A DNA stretch of 64,000 nt from Paenimyroides viscosum (GCF_003858535.1 NZ_RQTJ01000011.1:18828-82827), one strand, 5' to 3'. Shown: positions 49,529 to 58,566, counted from the stretch's first letter. The notes: generated by a model from the sequence alone, not told the origin. Numbers and translations are program-made.

Positions 49529-50752
49529 TTATTTATATTTTTTAACGATTACCGCCGAATTTGTTCCTCCGAACCCGAAAGAATTCGACAAATATACGTC
49601 AAAATCTTTAGTAATTGTTTTGGTGGCAATATTCAGCTTTTCCGAATGTTCATCGGGTGTTTCATAGTTTATGTTAGGTGCGATAAATCCTTCATTCATC
49701 ATAATTGTAGAATAAATAATCTCGCTTGCACCAGCCATCCAACATTCATGACCTGTCATTGATTTGGTGCTTGAAACATACGGTTTTGTTGCTCCAAAAA
49801 CTTCATCGATTGCCTGTGCTTCGTTTGCATCGCCAACCGGAGTTGATGTTGCATGCGCGTTGATGTATTGAACATCGGCTGCATTTAAACCTGCCTGTTG
49901 TAAGGCTTTTCGCATAGCTGTTGCAGGTCCGTCAACATTAGGAGTAGAAATATGTCCGCCATTTGATGAAAATCCGTAACCGACAATTTCTGCAATAATG
50001 TTTGCACCGCGAGCCATCGCACTATCTAAACTTTCAATGATGATTGTTGCACCGCCACCACTTGGAACCAATCCATCGCGGGCAGCATCGAATGGGCGGC
50101 ATGCTTTTGCAGGTTCGTTTTCACGAGGCGAAAAAACACCTAAACCATCGAAACTTGCCATTCCGTATTTATTAATTTCCTGCGCACCACCGCAGATGAC
50201 CAAATCTTGCAATCCGTTTTTAATCATCATATACCCTAAACCAATCGCATGAGATCCGCTGGCACAAGCCGCACTGATGGTCATATTAATTCCGGTGATA
50301 TTAAAAATAGTTGATAAATTCATGGTTACCGTAGAATTCATCGACTTAAAAATAGCGCCAGAACCTATTAAAGCGGTATCTTTCTTTTCACGAACAATAT
50401 CTGTAGCTTCAATAATGGCTTTAGAAACACTGTCGTTTCCGTAGATCAAACCAATTTCACGCTTGTTGAAATCATCTAAAGAAATACCCGCGTTCTGCAA
50501 AGCTTCCATAGTTGCCACATACGCATATTCGGTTTCTTCGCCAATGGTAATACGCTGTCTGCGACTTAAAAATGGTTTTAAATCGGGCGTTGGAACTTTA
50601 CCTGTTAATGCCGAACGAAAACCATATTCTTTACGTTCTTCATCGAACACAATGCCTGATTTTCCTTCGTATAACGATTGTTTAACTTCTTGTAAATTGG
50701 TACCGATGCACGAATAAATTCCCATACCGGTTATCACCACTCTGTTATTCAT
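49529..50752 (-). CDS. Beta-ketoacyl-ACP synthase (KAS II type)
   Basis: The 407-aa enzyme has an intact active site: TISAACASGSHAIGLGY (Cys), INAHATSTPVGD (His) and KSMTGHECWMAGASE (His). It closely resembles a FabF-like ketosynthase and ends YLSNSFGFGGTNSAVIV. Its start overlaps the stop of the FabG-like gene by one base, so condensing and reducing steps are co-translated. It could extend either the aryl polyene starter or the dialkylresorcinol acyl chains. Confidence 0.88.
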   Translation of the reverse strand: MNNRVVITGMGIYSCIGTNLQEVKQSLYEGKSGIVFDEERKEYGFRSALTGKVPTPDLKPFLSRRQRITIGEETEYAYVATMEALQNAGISLDDFNKREIGLIYGNDSVSKAIIEATDIVREKKDTALIGSGAIFKSMNSTVTMNLSTIFNITGINMTISAACASGSHAIGLGYMMIKNGLQDLVICGGAQEINKYGMASFDGLGVFSPRENEPAKACRPFDAARDGLVPSGGGATIIIESLDSAMARGANIIAEIVGYGFSSNGGHISTPNVDGPATAMRKALQQAGLNAADVQYINAHATSTPVGDANEAQAIDEVFGATKPYVSSTKSMTGHECWMAGASEIIYSTIMMNEGFIAPNINYETPDEHSEKLNIATKTITKDFDVYLSNSFGFGGTNSAVIVKKYK

Positions 50753-51486
50753 TATGAATAAATTCCTCCGTTTATATTTATAATTTCACCTGTTATATAA
50801 CCTGATTTTTTAGAAGCCAAGAAAGCAACTAAATCGGCTACTTCTTCTGCTTCGCCAAAACGGTTGGCAGGTATCATTTTAACTAATTCTTTTTCGTCTA
50901 ATTCCGCAGTCATATCGGTTTTAATAAAACCTGGAGCAACTGCATTTACAGTGACTTTACGTTTGGCAACTTCTTGTGCTAATGCTTTTGTTGCTGCTAC
51001 CAATGCACCTTTTGCTGCAGAATAATTGGTTTGACCCGGCGTGCCTTTTACACCCGAAACCGAAACCATATTGATAATTCTGCCGTATTTACTGCGCAAC
51101 ATTTCCTGAATAAAGAAATTAGTTACGTTGTAAAAACCGTTTAAGCTGGTATCAATAACACTTTTCCAGTCGTTTGGCTGCATCCACATAAACAAACCAT
51201 CGCGAGTAATTCCTGCATTGTTCACGATAACTTCTACAACAGCTTCGGTATTCGCTTCTTTCCAAGAATTCAAAGCAGCCTGTGTTTCTTCTAAACTTGC
51301 TACATTAAACCCGATTATTTCTGCCGATCCACCTTCGTTTTCAATCAATTGCTTGGTTTCTAGCGCAGCTGATTCGTTCGATTGGTAATTTATCAAAACA
51401 TGGTACTGCAAATCCTTTGCCAATTTTAAGCAGATGGCTTTTCCTATTCCACGAGATCCGCCTGTAACTAAAGCACATTTCTTCAT
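50752..51486 (-). CDS. 3-oxoacyl-ACP reductase (FabG-like)
   Basis: The 244-aa short-chain dehydrogenase has TGGSRGIGKAICLKLA, NNAGITRDG, the catalytic SVSGVKGTPGQTNYSAAKGAL (Ser, Tyr, Lys) and the FabG end YITGEIININGGIYS. NITRDGLFM-like sequence (ITRDGLFMWM) is typical of true FabG. It reduces 3-oxoacyl-ACP in the polyene cycle. It lies 7 bp after the ammonia-lyase and is coupled to the KAS II gene, so it is a dedicated cluster enzyme, unlike the plus-strand SDR at 32199. Confidence 0.9.
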   Translation of the reverse strand: MKKCALVTGGSRGIGKAICLKLAKDLQYHVLINYQSNESAALETKQLIENEGGSAEIIGFNVASLEETQAALNSWKEANTEAVVEVIVNNAGITRDGLFMWMQPNDWKSVIDTSLNGFYNVTNFFIQEMLRSKYGRIINMVSVSGVKGTPGQTNYSAAKGALVAATKALAQEVAKRKVTVNAVAPGFIKTDMTAELDEKELVKMIPANRFGEAEEVADLVAFLASKKSGYITGEIININGGIYS

Positions 51487-51493
51487 TTGCTGC

Positions 51494-53011
51494 CTATTTT
51501 TTTAAAAATTCCTTAACCTTGTTAACATAAGGATACATTACCATATCTTCTGTAAAAACAGGCACAATGTTTCTAATTTGATCATACAATTTCTTTGATG
51601 AACTGCTTAATTTATCTTGATAATTCAATGCATCAATTGCCTGAATAATCGTAATTAGTTCAATCGCCAAAACTTCAAACGTATTTTCGATCACATTGCT
51701 GCACATAACGGCTGCGTTGGTTCCCATACTCACGATATCCTGATTATCGTTATTGTTCGGAATACTGTGAATGTACATAGAAGTTGACAATGCCTGATTT
51801 TCTGCTGTAGTTGATGTTGCCGTAAACTGTACACCCTGCATACCAAAATTGAATCCTAATTTACCCAGATTTACAAATGGTGGCAGTATTTCGTTAATTT
51901 TTGAATTTAACAGATAGTTTAACTGACGTTCTGCCAACATAGAAACTTTAGTAACAACCAGCTTTAATTTATCCATTTCTAGCGATACATAATCGCCATG
52001 GAAATTTCCGCCGTGGTAAACCTGTTCTGTTTCCACATCAATCACTGGATTGTCATTTACCGAATTTATTTCTTTTTCTAAAATATCTTTAACCGATAAA
52101 ACGGTATCGTAAATAGGACCTAAAATTTGTGGTACACAACGAATTGAATAATATTCTTGCACTTTTTCCTTGAAAATTTCTTCGGTATTTTCTCCGCTGT
52201 ATAAATGTTCTTGACGGTTACGCGTTAGCTGGCTGTTTTTTAAATGATTTCGCATTTTTTCTGCAACAACCTGCTGTCCGTAATGTAATTTACTGTTGTT
52301 TAATTCATGTGATAAATGATCGTCATAAGCCTGAACAATCTCATTAATCATACAAGAAGCTTGTAAAGAAAAATCGACTAATTTATCAGCTAAAACTGCA
52401 TTAACAATCCCAATTCCCGTCATTACTGACGTACCGTTCATTAATGCTAAACCTTCTCGAATTTTAACATCGATAGGCTGTAAACCTTCTATTTTAAAAA
52501 CTTCTTGGGTAGATTTGCGTTCGCCTTTGTAAAAAACTTCTCCTTCACCAATAAGTATCAGTGCTAAATGTGCCAGTTGAACCAAGTCGCCACTTGCACC
52601 AACACCACCATGAGCAAAAATAAGCGGCGTAATATCGCGGTTTATTAATTCTTTCATTAAAGAAATTACCGAAATATTTACACCCGATTTTCCTAAAGCA
52701 AGCGTATTTAATCGCGCTAAAATTGCGGCTTTTACATGAATAGGCGACAACGGATTACCAGAGCCCGATGAATGGCTGCGAATTAAATTGTATTGTAACT
52801 GTAACTGATCTTGTGGCTGAATACGGTACTGAGCCATTGGTCCAAAACCGGTATTCACACCGTAAATAACTTTATTTGATGAGAAAGATTTCAAAAAATC
52901 AAAGCTTTTTTCAACCCTGTTTACAAGTAAATCATCAAGTGTAATTGCCTCGTTATTAAAAATAATCGAAGAAAAATCATTTATCGTTAAATAATCACGA
53001 ATAACTTTCAT
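51494..53011 (-). CDS. Tyrosine ammonia-lyase (flexirubin starter enzyme)
   Basis: The 505-aa enzyme belongs to the aromatic amino acid lyase family. GGVGASGDLVQL near residue 140 provides the Ala-Ser-Gly that cyclises into the MIO cofactor, and VIYGVNTGFGPMAQY carries the catalytic Tyr loop. The sequence closely follows the Flavobacterium johnsoniae tyrosine ammonia-lyase as I remember it (NLIRSHSSG, EHLYSGENTEEIFKEKVQEYYS, SIPNNNDNQDIVSMGTN). It turns tyrosine into 4-coumarate, the aryl starter of flexirubins. It is the first minus-strand gene of the cluster, divergent from the halogenase-like gene. Confidence 0.92.
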   Translation of the reverse strand: MKVIRDYLTINDFSSIIFNNEAITLDDLLVNRVEKSFDFLKSFSSNKVIYGVNTGFGPMAQYRIQPQDQLQLQYNLIRSHSSGSGNPLSPIHVKAAILARLNTLALGKSGVNISVISLMKELINRDITPLIFAHGGVGASGDLVQLAHLALILIGEGEVFYKGERKSTQEVFKIEGLQPIDVKIREGLALMNGTSVMTGIGIVNAVLADKLVDFSLQASCMINEIVQAYDDHLSHELNNSKLHYGQQVVAEKMRNHLKNSQLTRNRQEHLYSGENTEEIFKEKVQEYYSIRCVPQILGPIYDTVLSVKDILEKEINSVNDNPVIDVETEQVYHGGNFHGDYVSLEMDKLKLVVTKVSMLAERQLNYLLNSKINEILPPFVNLGKLGFNFGMQGVQFTATSTTAENQALSTSMYIHSIPNNNDNQDIVSMGTNAAVMCSNVIENTFEVLAIELITIIQAIDALNYQDKLSSSSKKLYDQIRNIVPVFTEDMVMYPYVNKVKEFLKK

Positions 53012-53113
53012 TAAAAATTGTTTGTTTAAAATGTATTAAATGACTGATTTCTTGTATTTTTGAAACATCATTTTTGAATGACAAAAATATAATTTTTAAA
53101 CTATCTTTTTATT

Positions 53114-54358
53114 ATGAATACAGAAAATGTTGATATCCTAATTATTGGAGCTGGACCTAGTGGAAGTGTTGCTGCCGGATATCTGCAAAAACAAGGTGCA
53201 AAGATAAAAGTTGTAGAAAAACAAAAGTTCCCTAGAATTGTGGTGGGCGAGAGTTTGATTCCACGTGTTATGGATCATTATAATGAAGCTGGATTATTTG
53301 AAGCACTTGATTCTTACGGATTTGAAAAGAAACCCGGTGCGCGTTTTATTAGAGGTAAAGAAATTTGTATTTTTGATTTTAGCAATAAATTTGGTGAAGG
53401 TTGGGATTGGACGTGGCAGATTCCTCGTGCCGATTTTGATAAAGCCATGACCGACGAATTGCAACGTAAAGGAGTTGATATTGCTTTTGAAACCGAAGTT
53501 ACCAATGTAGAATTTAACGGAACAGATTCTATAACTACCATTAAAGATAAAAACGGAACTTTTTCACAGATACATGCAAAATTTGTAATTGATTGCAGTG
53601 GTTACGGTCGTGTGTTGCCACGGATTTTAAAGTTAGAATCACCTTCTAAATTAGATCCGCACTCCGCAATTTTTACACACGTTAAAGATATAAACCGACC
53701 AGATGGAGTAGAGGGAACTCAGATTTCTTTTGATATTATTGAAACCGAAGTTTGGTTGTGGGTTATTCCTTTTTCTAATGGAAATACCAGTGTTGGAATT
53801 GTTGGTCCTACAGAATATATCGATAAATTATCGGCAACAGGAAACACCGAAGAAGCTATTAAAAATGCCATAAAACTTTCTGATTTTTATGTTAAGCGAT
53901 TCGATACACTTCCTTTTGAATTTGATCCGATCCATTTAAAAAATTATTCTGTGGCTGTTTCTCAATTTTACGGCGAAGGATATGCGTTAACAGGAAACAG
54001 TACCGAATTTTTAGATCCAGTATTTTCTTCAGGCGTTTGTTTTGCTACCGAATCAGGTATTTTAGCTGCTAAACTGGCTTTAAAACAAATTAATGGGGAA
54101 GAAGTTAACTGGGAGAAAGAATACACTGAATATATGAAATACGGTATTGATGTTTTTACCACTTACGTTAAAGAATGGTACACTGGTAATTTGCAGGAAC
54201 TATTTTATCATCAACCGGAAAATCCCGATGTTAAAAGAAAAATTTGTGCTGTATTAGCCGGTTATGTGTGGAATAAAGAAAACACGTTTGTAGCAAAACA
54301 TCATAACATTATAAAGAACATGGCATACATGATTCGCGAAAACAGAATGGATTCCTAA
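53114..54358 (+). CDS. Flavin-dependent halogenase/hydroxylase-like oxidoreductase
   Basis: The 414-aa flavoprotein starts with the FAD motif ILIIGAGPSGSVAAGYLQKQG and has VVGESLIPRVMDHYNEAGLF. VWLWVIPFSNG matches the WxWxIP motif of flavin-dependent halogenases, and FLDPVFSSGVCF fits their Fx.Px.SxG motif. Close relatives sit in most flexirubin clusters, where they could hydroxylate or chlorinate the aryl end of the pigment. Which reaction occurs cannot be told here. It is divergent from the ammonia-lyase, sharing a 102-bp promoter region with a TATTTTTG element at 53055-53062, and has its own terminator. Confidence 0.82.
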   Translation: MNTENVDILIIGAGPSGSVAAGYLQKQGAKIKVVEKQKFPRIVVGESLIPRVMDHYNEAGLFEALDSYGFEKKPGARFIRGKEICIFDFSNKFGEGWDWTWQIPRADFDKAMTDELQRKGVDIAFETEVTNVEFNGTDSITTIKDKNGTFSQIHAKFVIDCSGYGRVLPRILKLESPSKLDPHSAIFTHVKDINRPDGVEGTQISFDIIETEVWLWVIPFSNGNTSVGIVGPTEYIDKLSATGNTEEAIKNAIKLSDFYVKRFDTLPFEFDPIHLKNYSVAVSQFYGEGYALTGNSTEFLDPVFSSGVCFATESGILAAKLALKQINGEEVNWEKEYTEYMKYGIDVFTTYVKEWYTGNLQELFYHQPENPDVKRKICAVLAGYVWNKENTFVAKHHNIIKNMAYMIRENRMDS

Positions 54359-54376
54359 TTGGAATCCATTTTTTAT
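54348..54376 (+). terminator. Terminator of the halogenase-like gene
   Basis: AATGGATTCC (54348-54357) and GGAATCCATT (54363-54372) form a perfect 10-bp stem followed by TTTT; the stem overlaps the stop codon. Confidence 0.8.
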
Positions 54377-54423
54377 TTATCAAACTAATTAATGCAATTT
54401 TAAAGCCATTAGGATAGTTTTAA

Positions 54424-55000
54424 TGTAATATTAGTTCATCTGTTAGCCAACAAAATTATAAGTGTTTATAACCTTAATTTTACTATCAATAACCTGTGTT
54501 AATAAGTGTGAATAACTTTACATAACTAATACTTTTTAAATCTTATAATTTTGTTATGGCAGATAATTCTGGTTGATAAGTGTAGTTTTTATTGAAACTA
54601 ATCAACGATTACATTGACACATTTTATCAACTTATAAACACTTATCCACAACTAAACTTTTAAGCAATTTTTGTTAGTGAAAGTAAAAATATATCAACAT
54701 CCATTTTTAAATTGACTGATATTTAGAACTTTGATATATTAAGTTAATGTTAACAACTTTTAATAAGTAACATATTAAAATACTTTACCAAAAACTTATG
54801 CTACATATTAACAAGCATTATAAAGAAGAAATCTTTTTTTAAAATTTTAAAATTTAATTATTTAATAATAATATGTTGTTAACAACGAAAACTGTTTTGT
54901 TGCATTTTTACTAATTGATATAATGATATATTGTATTAAATTACTGATATTCAATTAAATACATATTTTAATACAATCTTATACTTCTTTTTTTAGTTTC
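54424..55000. other. Candidate replication origin (oriC)
   Basis: This is the main part of a 676-bp gap without genes. It contains a perfect DnaA box TTATCCACA (54642-54650). Near matches are TTATAAACA (54632), TTATCAACT (54624), TTATTCACA (minus strand, 54507-54515) and TTATTAACA (minus strand, 54497-54505). A very AT-rich stretch follows (54660-54990), suitable as an unwinding element. parS-type sites and mnmG lie next to it, and gene direction switches here from mostly minus to mostly plus. The role is inferred; no replication data are available. Confidence 0.55.
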
Positions 55001-55004
55001 GTTG

Positions 55005-55012
55005 TACCTTTG
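55005..55012 (+). promoter_or_regulatory. Candidate -7 element of ybeY
   Basis: TACCTTTG matches TAnnTTTG, 22 bp before the ybeY start codon. A typical -33 TTG is not evident. Confidence 0.35.
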
Positions 55013-55034
55013 CAAGGTATTTTAATGTTTAATT

Positions 55035-55454
55035 ATGGTCATTTTTAATTATGAAACAGATTTTCAGTTAGAAAACGAGTCTGACTATGAACAATGGATT
55101 GACGCTGTTATAGAATCGGAAGGAAAAGAACCGGGTGAAATAAATTATATTTTTTGTGATGATGAATATTTGCACAACATAAACATGCAGTATTTAAATC
55201 ATGATACATTAACCGATATTATAAGTTTTGATTATTGTATAGGAGATTTAATTTCAGGAGATATTTTTGTTTCGATCGAAAGGGTACAAGATAATACAAA
55301 AGAATACGAGGTATCGTTTAACGAAGAACTGTTACGAGTTCTAGCCCATGGTATTTTGCACTATTGTGGTTATAAAGATAAAACAGAAGAAGAAGCTTTG
55401 TTAATGCGATCTAAAGAACAAGAAAAAATTAATATGTTCCACGTGGAACAATAG
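55035..55454 (+). CDS. ybeY: Endoribonuclease YbeY (16S rRNA maturation)
   Basis: YbeY is a zinc-dependent RNase needed for 16S rRNA 3'-end processing and ribosome quality control. The 139-aa protein has the metal motif RVLAHGILHYCGYKDKTEEE. The first two His are kept, while the third His of the usual H-x3-H-x5-H spacing is replaced in the GYKDK segment, as in other flavobacterial YbeY proteins. ITDIISFDY and GDIFVSIERV are also typical. The last codons (MFHVEQ) are formed by a parS-type palindrome, so that site is embedded in the coding sequence. Confidence 0.9.
   Translation: MVIFNYETDFQLENESDYEQWIDAVIESEGKEPGEINYIFCDDEYLHNINMQYLNHDTLTDIISFDYCIGDLISGDIFVSIERVQDNTKEYEVSFNEELLRVLAHGILHYCGYKDKTEEEALLMRSKEQEKINMFHVEQ
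55435..55450. promoter_or_regulatory. parS-type site 1
   Basis: TGTTCCACGTGGAACA is a perfect 16-bp palindrome, one base from the classic parS consensus TGTTCCACGTGAAACA. ParB binds such sites to organise the origin region. Confidence 0.8.
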
Positions 55455-55477
55455 TTTTTTTATAATGTTTAATTTAA

Positions 55478-55493
55478 TGTTTCACGTGGAACA
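55478..55493. promoter_or_regulatory. parS-type site 2
   Basis: TGTTTCACGTGGAACA lies 43 bp from site 1 and ends directly before the mnmG start codon, so bound ParB could affect mnmG expression. Confidence 0.8.
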
Positions 55494-57371
55494 ATGAGTT
55501 TATTTCAAGATAAATATGATGTAGTAGTTGTTGGTGCAGGTCATGCCGGATCCGAAGCAGCAGCAGCAGCAGCAAACATGGGAATGAAGACTTTGTTGGT
55601 TACAATGAGTCTTCAAAATATTGCGCAAATGAGTTGTAATCCTGCTATGGGCGGAATTGCAAAAGGACAGATTGTTCGAGAAATTGACGCGCTTGGTGGA
55701 TATTCAGGAATTGTTTCCGATAATTCTGCCATTCAGTTTAAGATGTTGAATATATCAAAAGGTCCGGCAATGTGGTCCCCACGTTGTCAAAGTGACCGTA
55801 TGCTTTTTGCTGAAAATTGGAGATTGATGTTGGAAGGAACGCCTAATTTAGATTTTTATCAGGAAATGATTTCCGGTATTTTAATCGAAAATAATAAGGT
55901 AATTGGAGTAAAAACAAGTTTAGGGATCGAGATAAAATCGTATACGGTTATTCTTACTAATGGAACTTTTTTAAACGGATTAATCCATATTGGTGATAAG
56001 CAATTCGGTGGTGGTAGAGCTGGTGAAAGTGCATCGTTCGGAATTACCGAAGATTTAATAAAAGTAGGTTTTGAATCAGGAAGAATGAAAACAGGAACAC
56101 CACCTCGTGTAGATGGGCGTTCGTTAGATTATTCTAAAATGGATGAACAACCGGGTGATGTAAATCCTCAGAAATTTTCGTATTCAGATGTTACAAAACC
56201 ATTGACTAAACAGAGGTCATGTTACATGACGTATACATCGCCTGAAGTACATAATTTGCTTCGTGAAGGCTTTGATCGTTCGCCTATGTTTAATGGTAGA
56301 ATTAAAAGTTTAGGTCCGCGTTATTGTCCATCGATTGAAGATAAAATTAATCGTTTTGCAGATAAAGACCGTCACCAGTTATTTGTTGAGCCAGAAGGTT
56401 GGAATACGGTAGAAGTTTATGTGAACGGCTTCTCAACTTCGTTGCCAGAAGATGTTCAATTTAAAGCATTGCGTTCTGTTGTTGGATTTGAAAACGTAAA
56501 GTTCTTCCGTCCAGGATATGCAATCGAATATGATTATTTTCCGCCAACGCAATTAAAACACACTTTAGAAACAAAGTTGGTTGAAGGTTTATTTTTTGCT
56601 GGACAGATTAATGGAACTACAGGATATGAAGAAGCAGCTGCACAGGGTTTAATGGCTGGTATAAATGCAGCGTTAAAAGTGCAGGAAAAAGAACCTTTAA
56701 TTTTAAAAAGAAACGAAGCTTATATTGGCGTTTTAATTGATGATTTAATTACAAAAGGGACAGAAGAACCTTACCGTATGTTTACATCACGTGCCGAATA
56801 TAGAACACTTTTACGTCAGGATAATGCCGATTTTAGATTAACACCTAAAGCGTTTGAGATTGGTTTGGCTACTGAAGACAGATTAAGAAGGATGGAATAT
56901 AAGAAAGAATCTTCTGAAAAATTTGTTCAGTTTTTTAAAGAAACTTCGGTTCAACCTAAAGAAGCTAATCCTATCTTAGAAGAAAAAGGAAGCGAACCAA
57001 TGAAGCAACCAGATAAAATGTTTAAGGTATTTTCACGTCCGCAATTAGAAGATAATGATATTTTGCAGTTTAATAAAGTTGATGCTTACATCAAAGAAAA
57101 TAGTTTAGACGATGAAATTATATCGCAAGCTATTATCCAAGTTAAGTATTCAGGCTATATAGAAAAAGAAAAAAATAATGCTGATAAATTAAACAGATTA
57201 GAAGATTTAATTATACCTGAAAATTTTGATTACGATAAAATCAAGTCTATGTCTTATGAAGCTAAAGATAAATTAAAGAAAATTCGTCCAGTTACCATAT
57301 CACAAGCATCAAGAATAAGTGGTGTAGCTCCATCTGATATTTCTATTTTATTAATACACATGGGAAGATAA
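55494..57371 (+). CDS. mnmG: tRNA uridine-5-carboxymethylaminomethyl synthesis enzyme MnmG
   Basis: MnmG (GidA) works with MnmE to modify the wobble uridine of several tRNAs. The 625-aa flavoprotein has VVVVGAGHAGSEAAAAAANMG (FAD binding), the MnmG signatures CNPAMGGIAKGQIVREIDALGG and GQINGTTGYEEAAAQGLMAGINAAL, and GRVDGRSLDY-like and RPGYAIEYDYFPP blocks. The C-terminal helical domain ends ISQASRISGVAPSDISILLIHMGR. mnmG is often next to oriC in bacteria, in line with the DnaA boxes upstream and the parS sites on both sides of this gene. Confidence 0.96.
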   Translation: MSLFQDKYDVVVVGAGHAGSEAAAAAANMGMKTLLVTMSLQNIAQMSCNPAMGGIAKGQIVREIDALGGYSGIVSDNSAIQFKMLNISKGPAMWSPRCQSDRMLFAENWRLMLEGTPNLDFYQEMISGILIENNKVIGVKTSLGIEIKSYTVILTNGTFLNGLIHIGDKQFGGGRAGESASFGITEDLIKVGFESGRMKTGTPPRVDGRSLDYSKMDEQPGDVNPQKFSYSDVTKPLTKQRSCYMTYTSPEVHNLLREGFDRSPMFNGRIKSLGPRYCPSIEDKINRFADKDRHQLFVEPEGWNTVEVYVNGFSTSLPEDVQFKALRSVVGFENVKFFRPGYAIEYDYFPPTQLKHTLETKLVEGLFFAGQINGTTGYEEAAAQGLMAGINAALKVQEKEPLILKRNEAYIGVLIDDLITKGTEEPYRMFTSRAEYRTLLRQDNADFRLTPKAFEIGLATEDRLRRMEYKKESSEKFVQFFKETSVQPKEANPILEEKGSEPMKQPDKMFKVFSRPQLEDNDILQFNKVDAYIKENSLDDEIISQAIIQVKYSGYIEKEKNNADKLNRLEDLIIPENFDYDKIKSMSYEAKDKLKKIRPVTISQASRISGVAPSDISILLIHMGR

Positions 57372-57376
57372 TTTTA

Positions 57377-57392
57377 TGTTCCACGTGAAACA
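57377..57392. promoter_or_regulatory. parS-type site 3
   Basis: TGTTCCACGTGAAACA is identical to the classic Bacillus subtilis parS consensus. It follows the mnmG stop codon and overlaps a false ATG that opens the frame at 57376. Confidence 0.85.
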
Positions 57393-57417
57393 AAACTCCT
57401 TTGCAAAGGAGTTTTTT
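57392..57417 (+). terminator. Terminator of mnmG
   Basis: AAAACTCCTTTG and CAAAGGAGTTTT form a perfect 12-bp palindromic stem followed by TT. Confidence 0.75.
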
Positions 57418-57435
57418 GTTTTATATATTCGCACT

Positions 57436-58266
57436 ATGAAAAACAAAACCATTAAAGATTACAGTATAACAAAAGAAAATTTTGAACTAATCTATGATGA
57501 AAAGTATGATATGTATCAAACAAAATTTAATTCGTTTGATAAATTAGATCATTACTATAAAAGCGAAAATTATATTTCGCATACCGATGCTCAACGTAAT
57601 TGGTTTGAGAAAATTTATCAGTTGGTAAAAAATTATACGATCAATCAAAAGTGGAATTTAATTAAAAAATACAATCATAATAATTCAATTTCCATTTTAG
57701 ATATTGGTTGTGGAACTGGTGATTTTTTAAAACACGGAATAAATAGATTAAATGTAAACGGAGTAGGAGTAGAACCAAATAGTGAAGCTGCTGCAATAAG
57801 TTTATCAAAACATATTACTGTTTACAATAATATTAATGAATTGAATAATGAAAAATACGATGTTATAACTTTATGGCACGTATTAGAGCATGTGACAGAT
57901 TTGAAGGAATATTTTAATTTCTTCAACAATCATTTAAAGGAAAACGGTATGCTTATCATTGCTGTTCCCAATTTTAAATCGTTCGATGCTATTCATTATA
58001 AAAAACATTGGGCAGCTTGGGATGTACCTAGACATCTTTGGCATTTCAGTAAAAAATCAATAAAAAAATTAGCTGATGAAAATAATTTTAAACTGATACA
58101 TATAAAACCTATGTATTTTGATAGTTTCTATGTTTCACTTTTATCAGAAGAATATAAAACAGGATCAAAAAATATCGTAAAGGCGTTTTGTATCGGATTC
58201 CTCTCAAATATCAGTGGAATGTTCACTAAAGAGTATTCTTCACACATCTATATTCTAAAAAAATAA
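57436..58266 (+). CDS. Class I SAM-dependent methyltransferase
   Basis: The start is MKNKTIKDYSITKE (57436) because the upstream ATG at 57376 lies in parS and before a terminator. The 276-aa protein has the SAM motif SILDIGCGTGDFLKHG (about residue 86), the acidic end of strand 2 (GVGVEPNSEAA), YDVITLWHVLEHVTDLKEYF and LIIAVPNFKSFDAIHYKKHWAAWDVPRHLWHFSKKS. This is the pattern of Methyltransf_23-type proteins, often acting on lipids, quinones or sugars. The substrate is unknown. The gene follows mnmG in flavobacteria commonly, which is why it may be housekeeping. Confidence 0.82.
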   Translation: MKNKTIKDYSITKENFELIYDEKYDMYQTKFNSFDKLDHYYKSENYISHTDAQRNWFEKIYQLVKNYTINQKWNLIKKYNHNNSISILDIGCGTGDFLKHGINRLNVNGVGVEPNSEAAAISLSKHITVYNNINELNNEKYDVITLWHVLEHVTDLKEYFNFFNNHLKENGMLIIAVPNFKSFDAIHYKKHWAAWDVPRHLWHFSKKSIKKLADENNFKLIHIKPMYFDSFYVSLLSEEYKTGSKNIVKAFCIGFLSNISGMFTKEYSSHIYILKK

Positions 58267-58566
58267 TTTTAAATAGGTTCTTTTTAAAGATGAATGTTAT
58301 AAATGTGTCTTTATATTCAAATTTTATAAAAGTGTCTTAAATCGAAAATTTTAAGTATCAATTTTATAAACAGATTCTATAAAAATAGCAAAAAGCATAT
58401 AAATTTCTTATAATCCAACAAATTGAATAATTTTAAATACTTTTGTTGAAATTTAAAATTTAAATAAAAATTAATTTCTATGAAATCGCAATAAATAAAT
58501 TTTACTTTAACAAATACAATTAAAAAAGCGATTCCATATAACCTTATTATAAAAATAAAAATTAAT
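58267..58566. other. 300-bp AT-rich gap
   Basis: There is no credible gene; the minus-strand frame 58377-58619 is hydrophobic low-complexity sequence that runs into the OmpH gene. TACTTTTG at 58438-58445 fits the -7 consensus and would give a leader of about 115 nt for the OmpH-like gene. The words ATTTTATAAA and GTGTCTT each recur in the first half (58300-58380). I see no structured RNA. Confidence 0.4.

Noticed and set aside
51494..53011. Histidine ammonia-lyase of histidine breakdown
   Set aside because: No hutU, hutI or hutG neighbours; the sequence follows the flavobacterial tyrosine lyase and heads a flexirubin cluster.
57376..57435. Earlier start for the methyltransferase (MFHVKQ...)
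   Set aside because: The first ATG is part of a parS-type palindrome and is followed by the mnmG terminator; the domain begins well after the Met at 57436.
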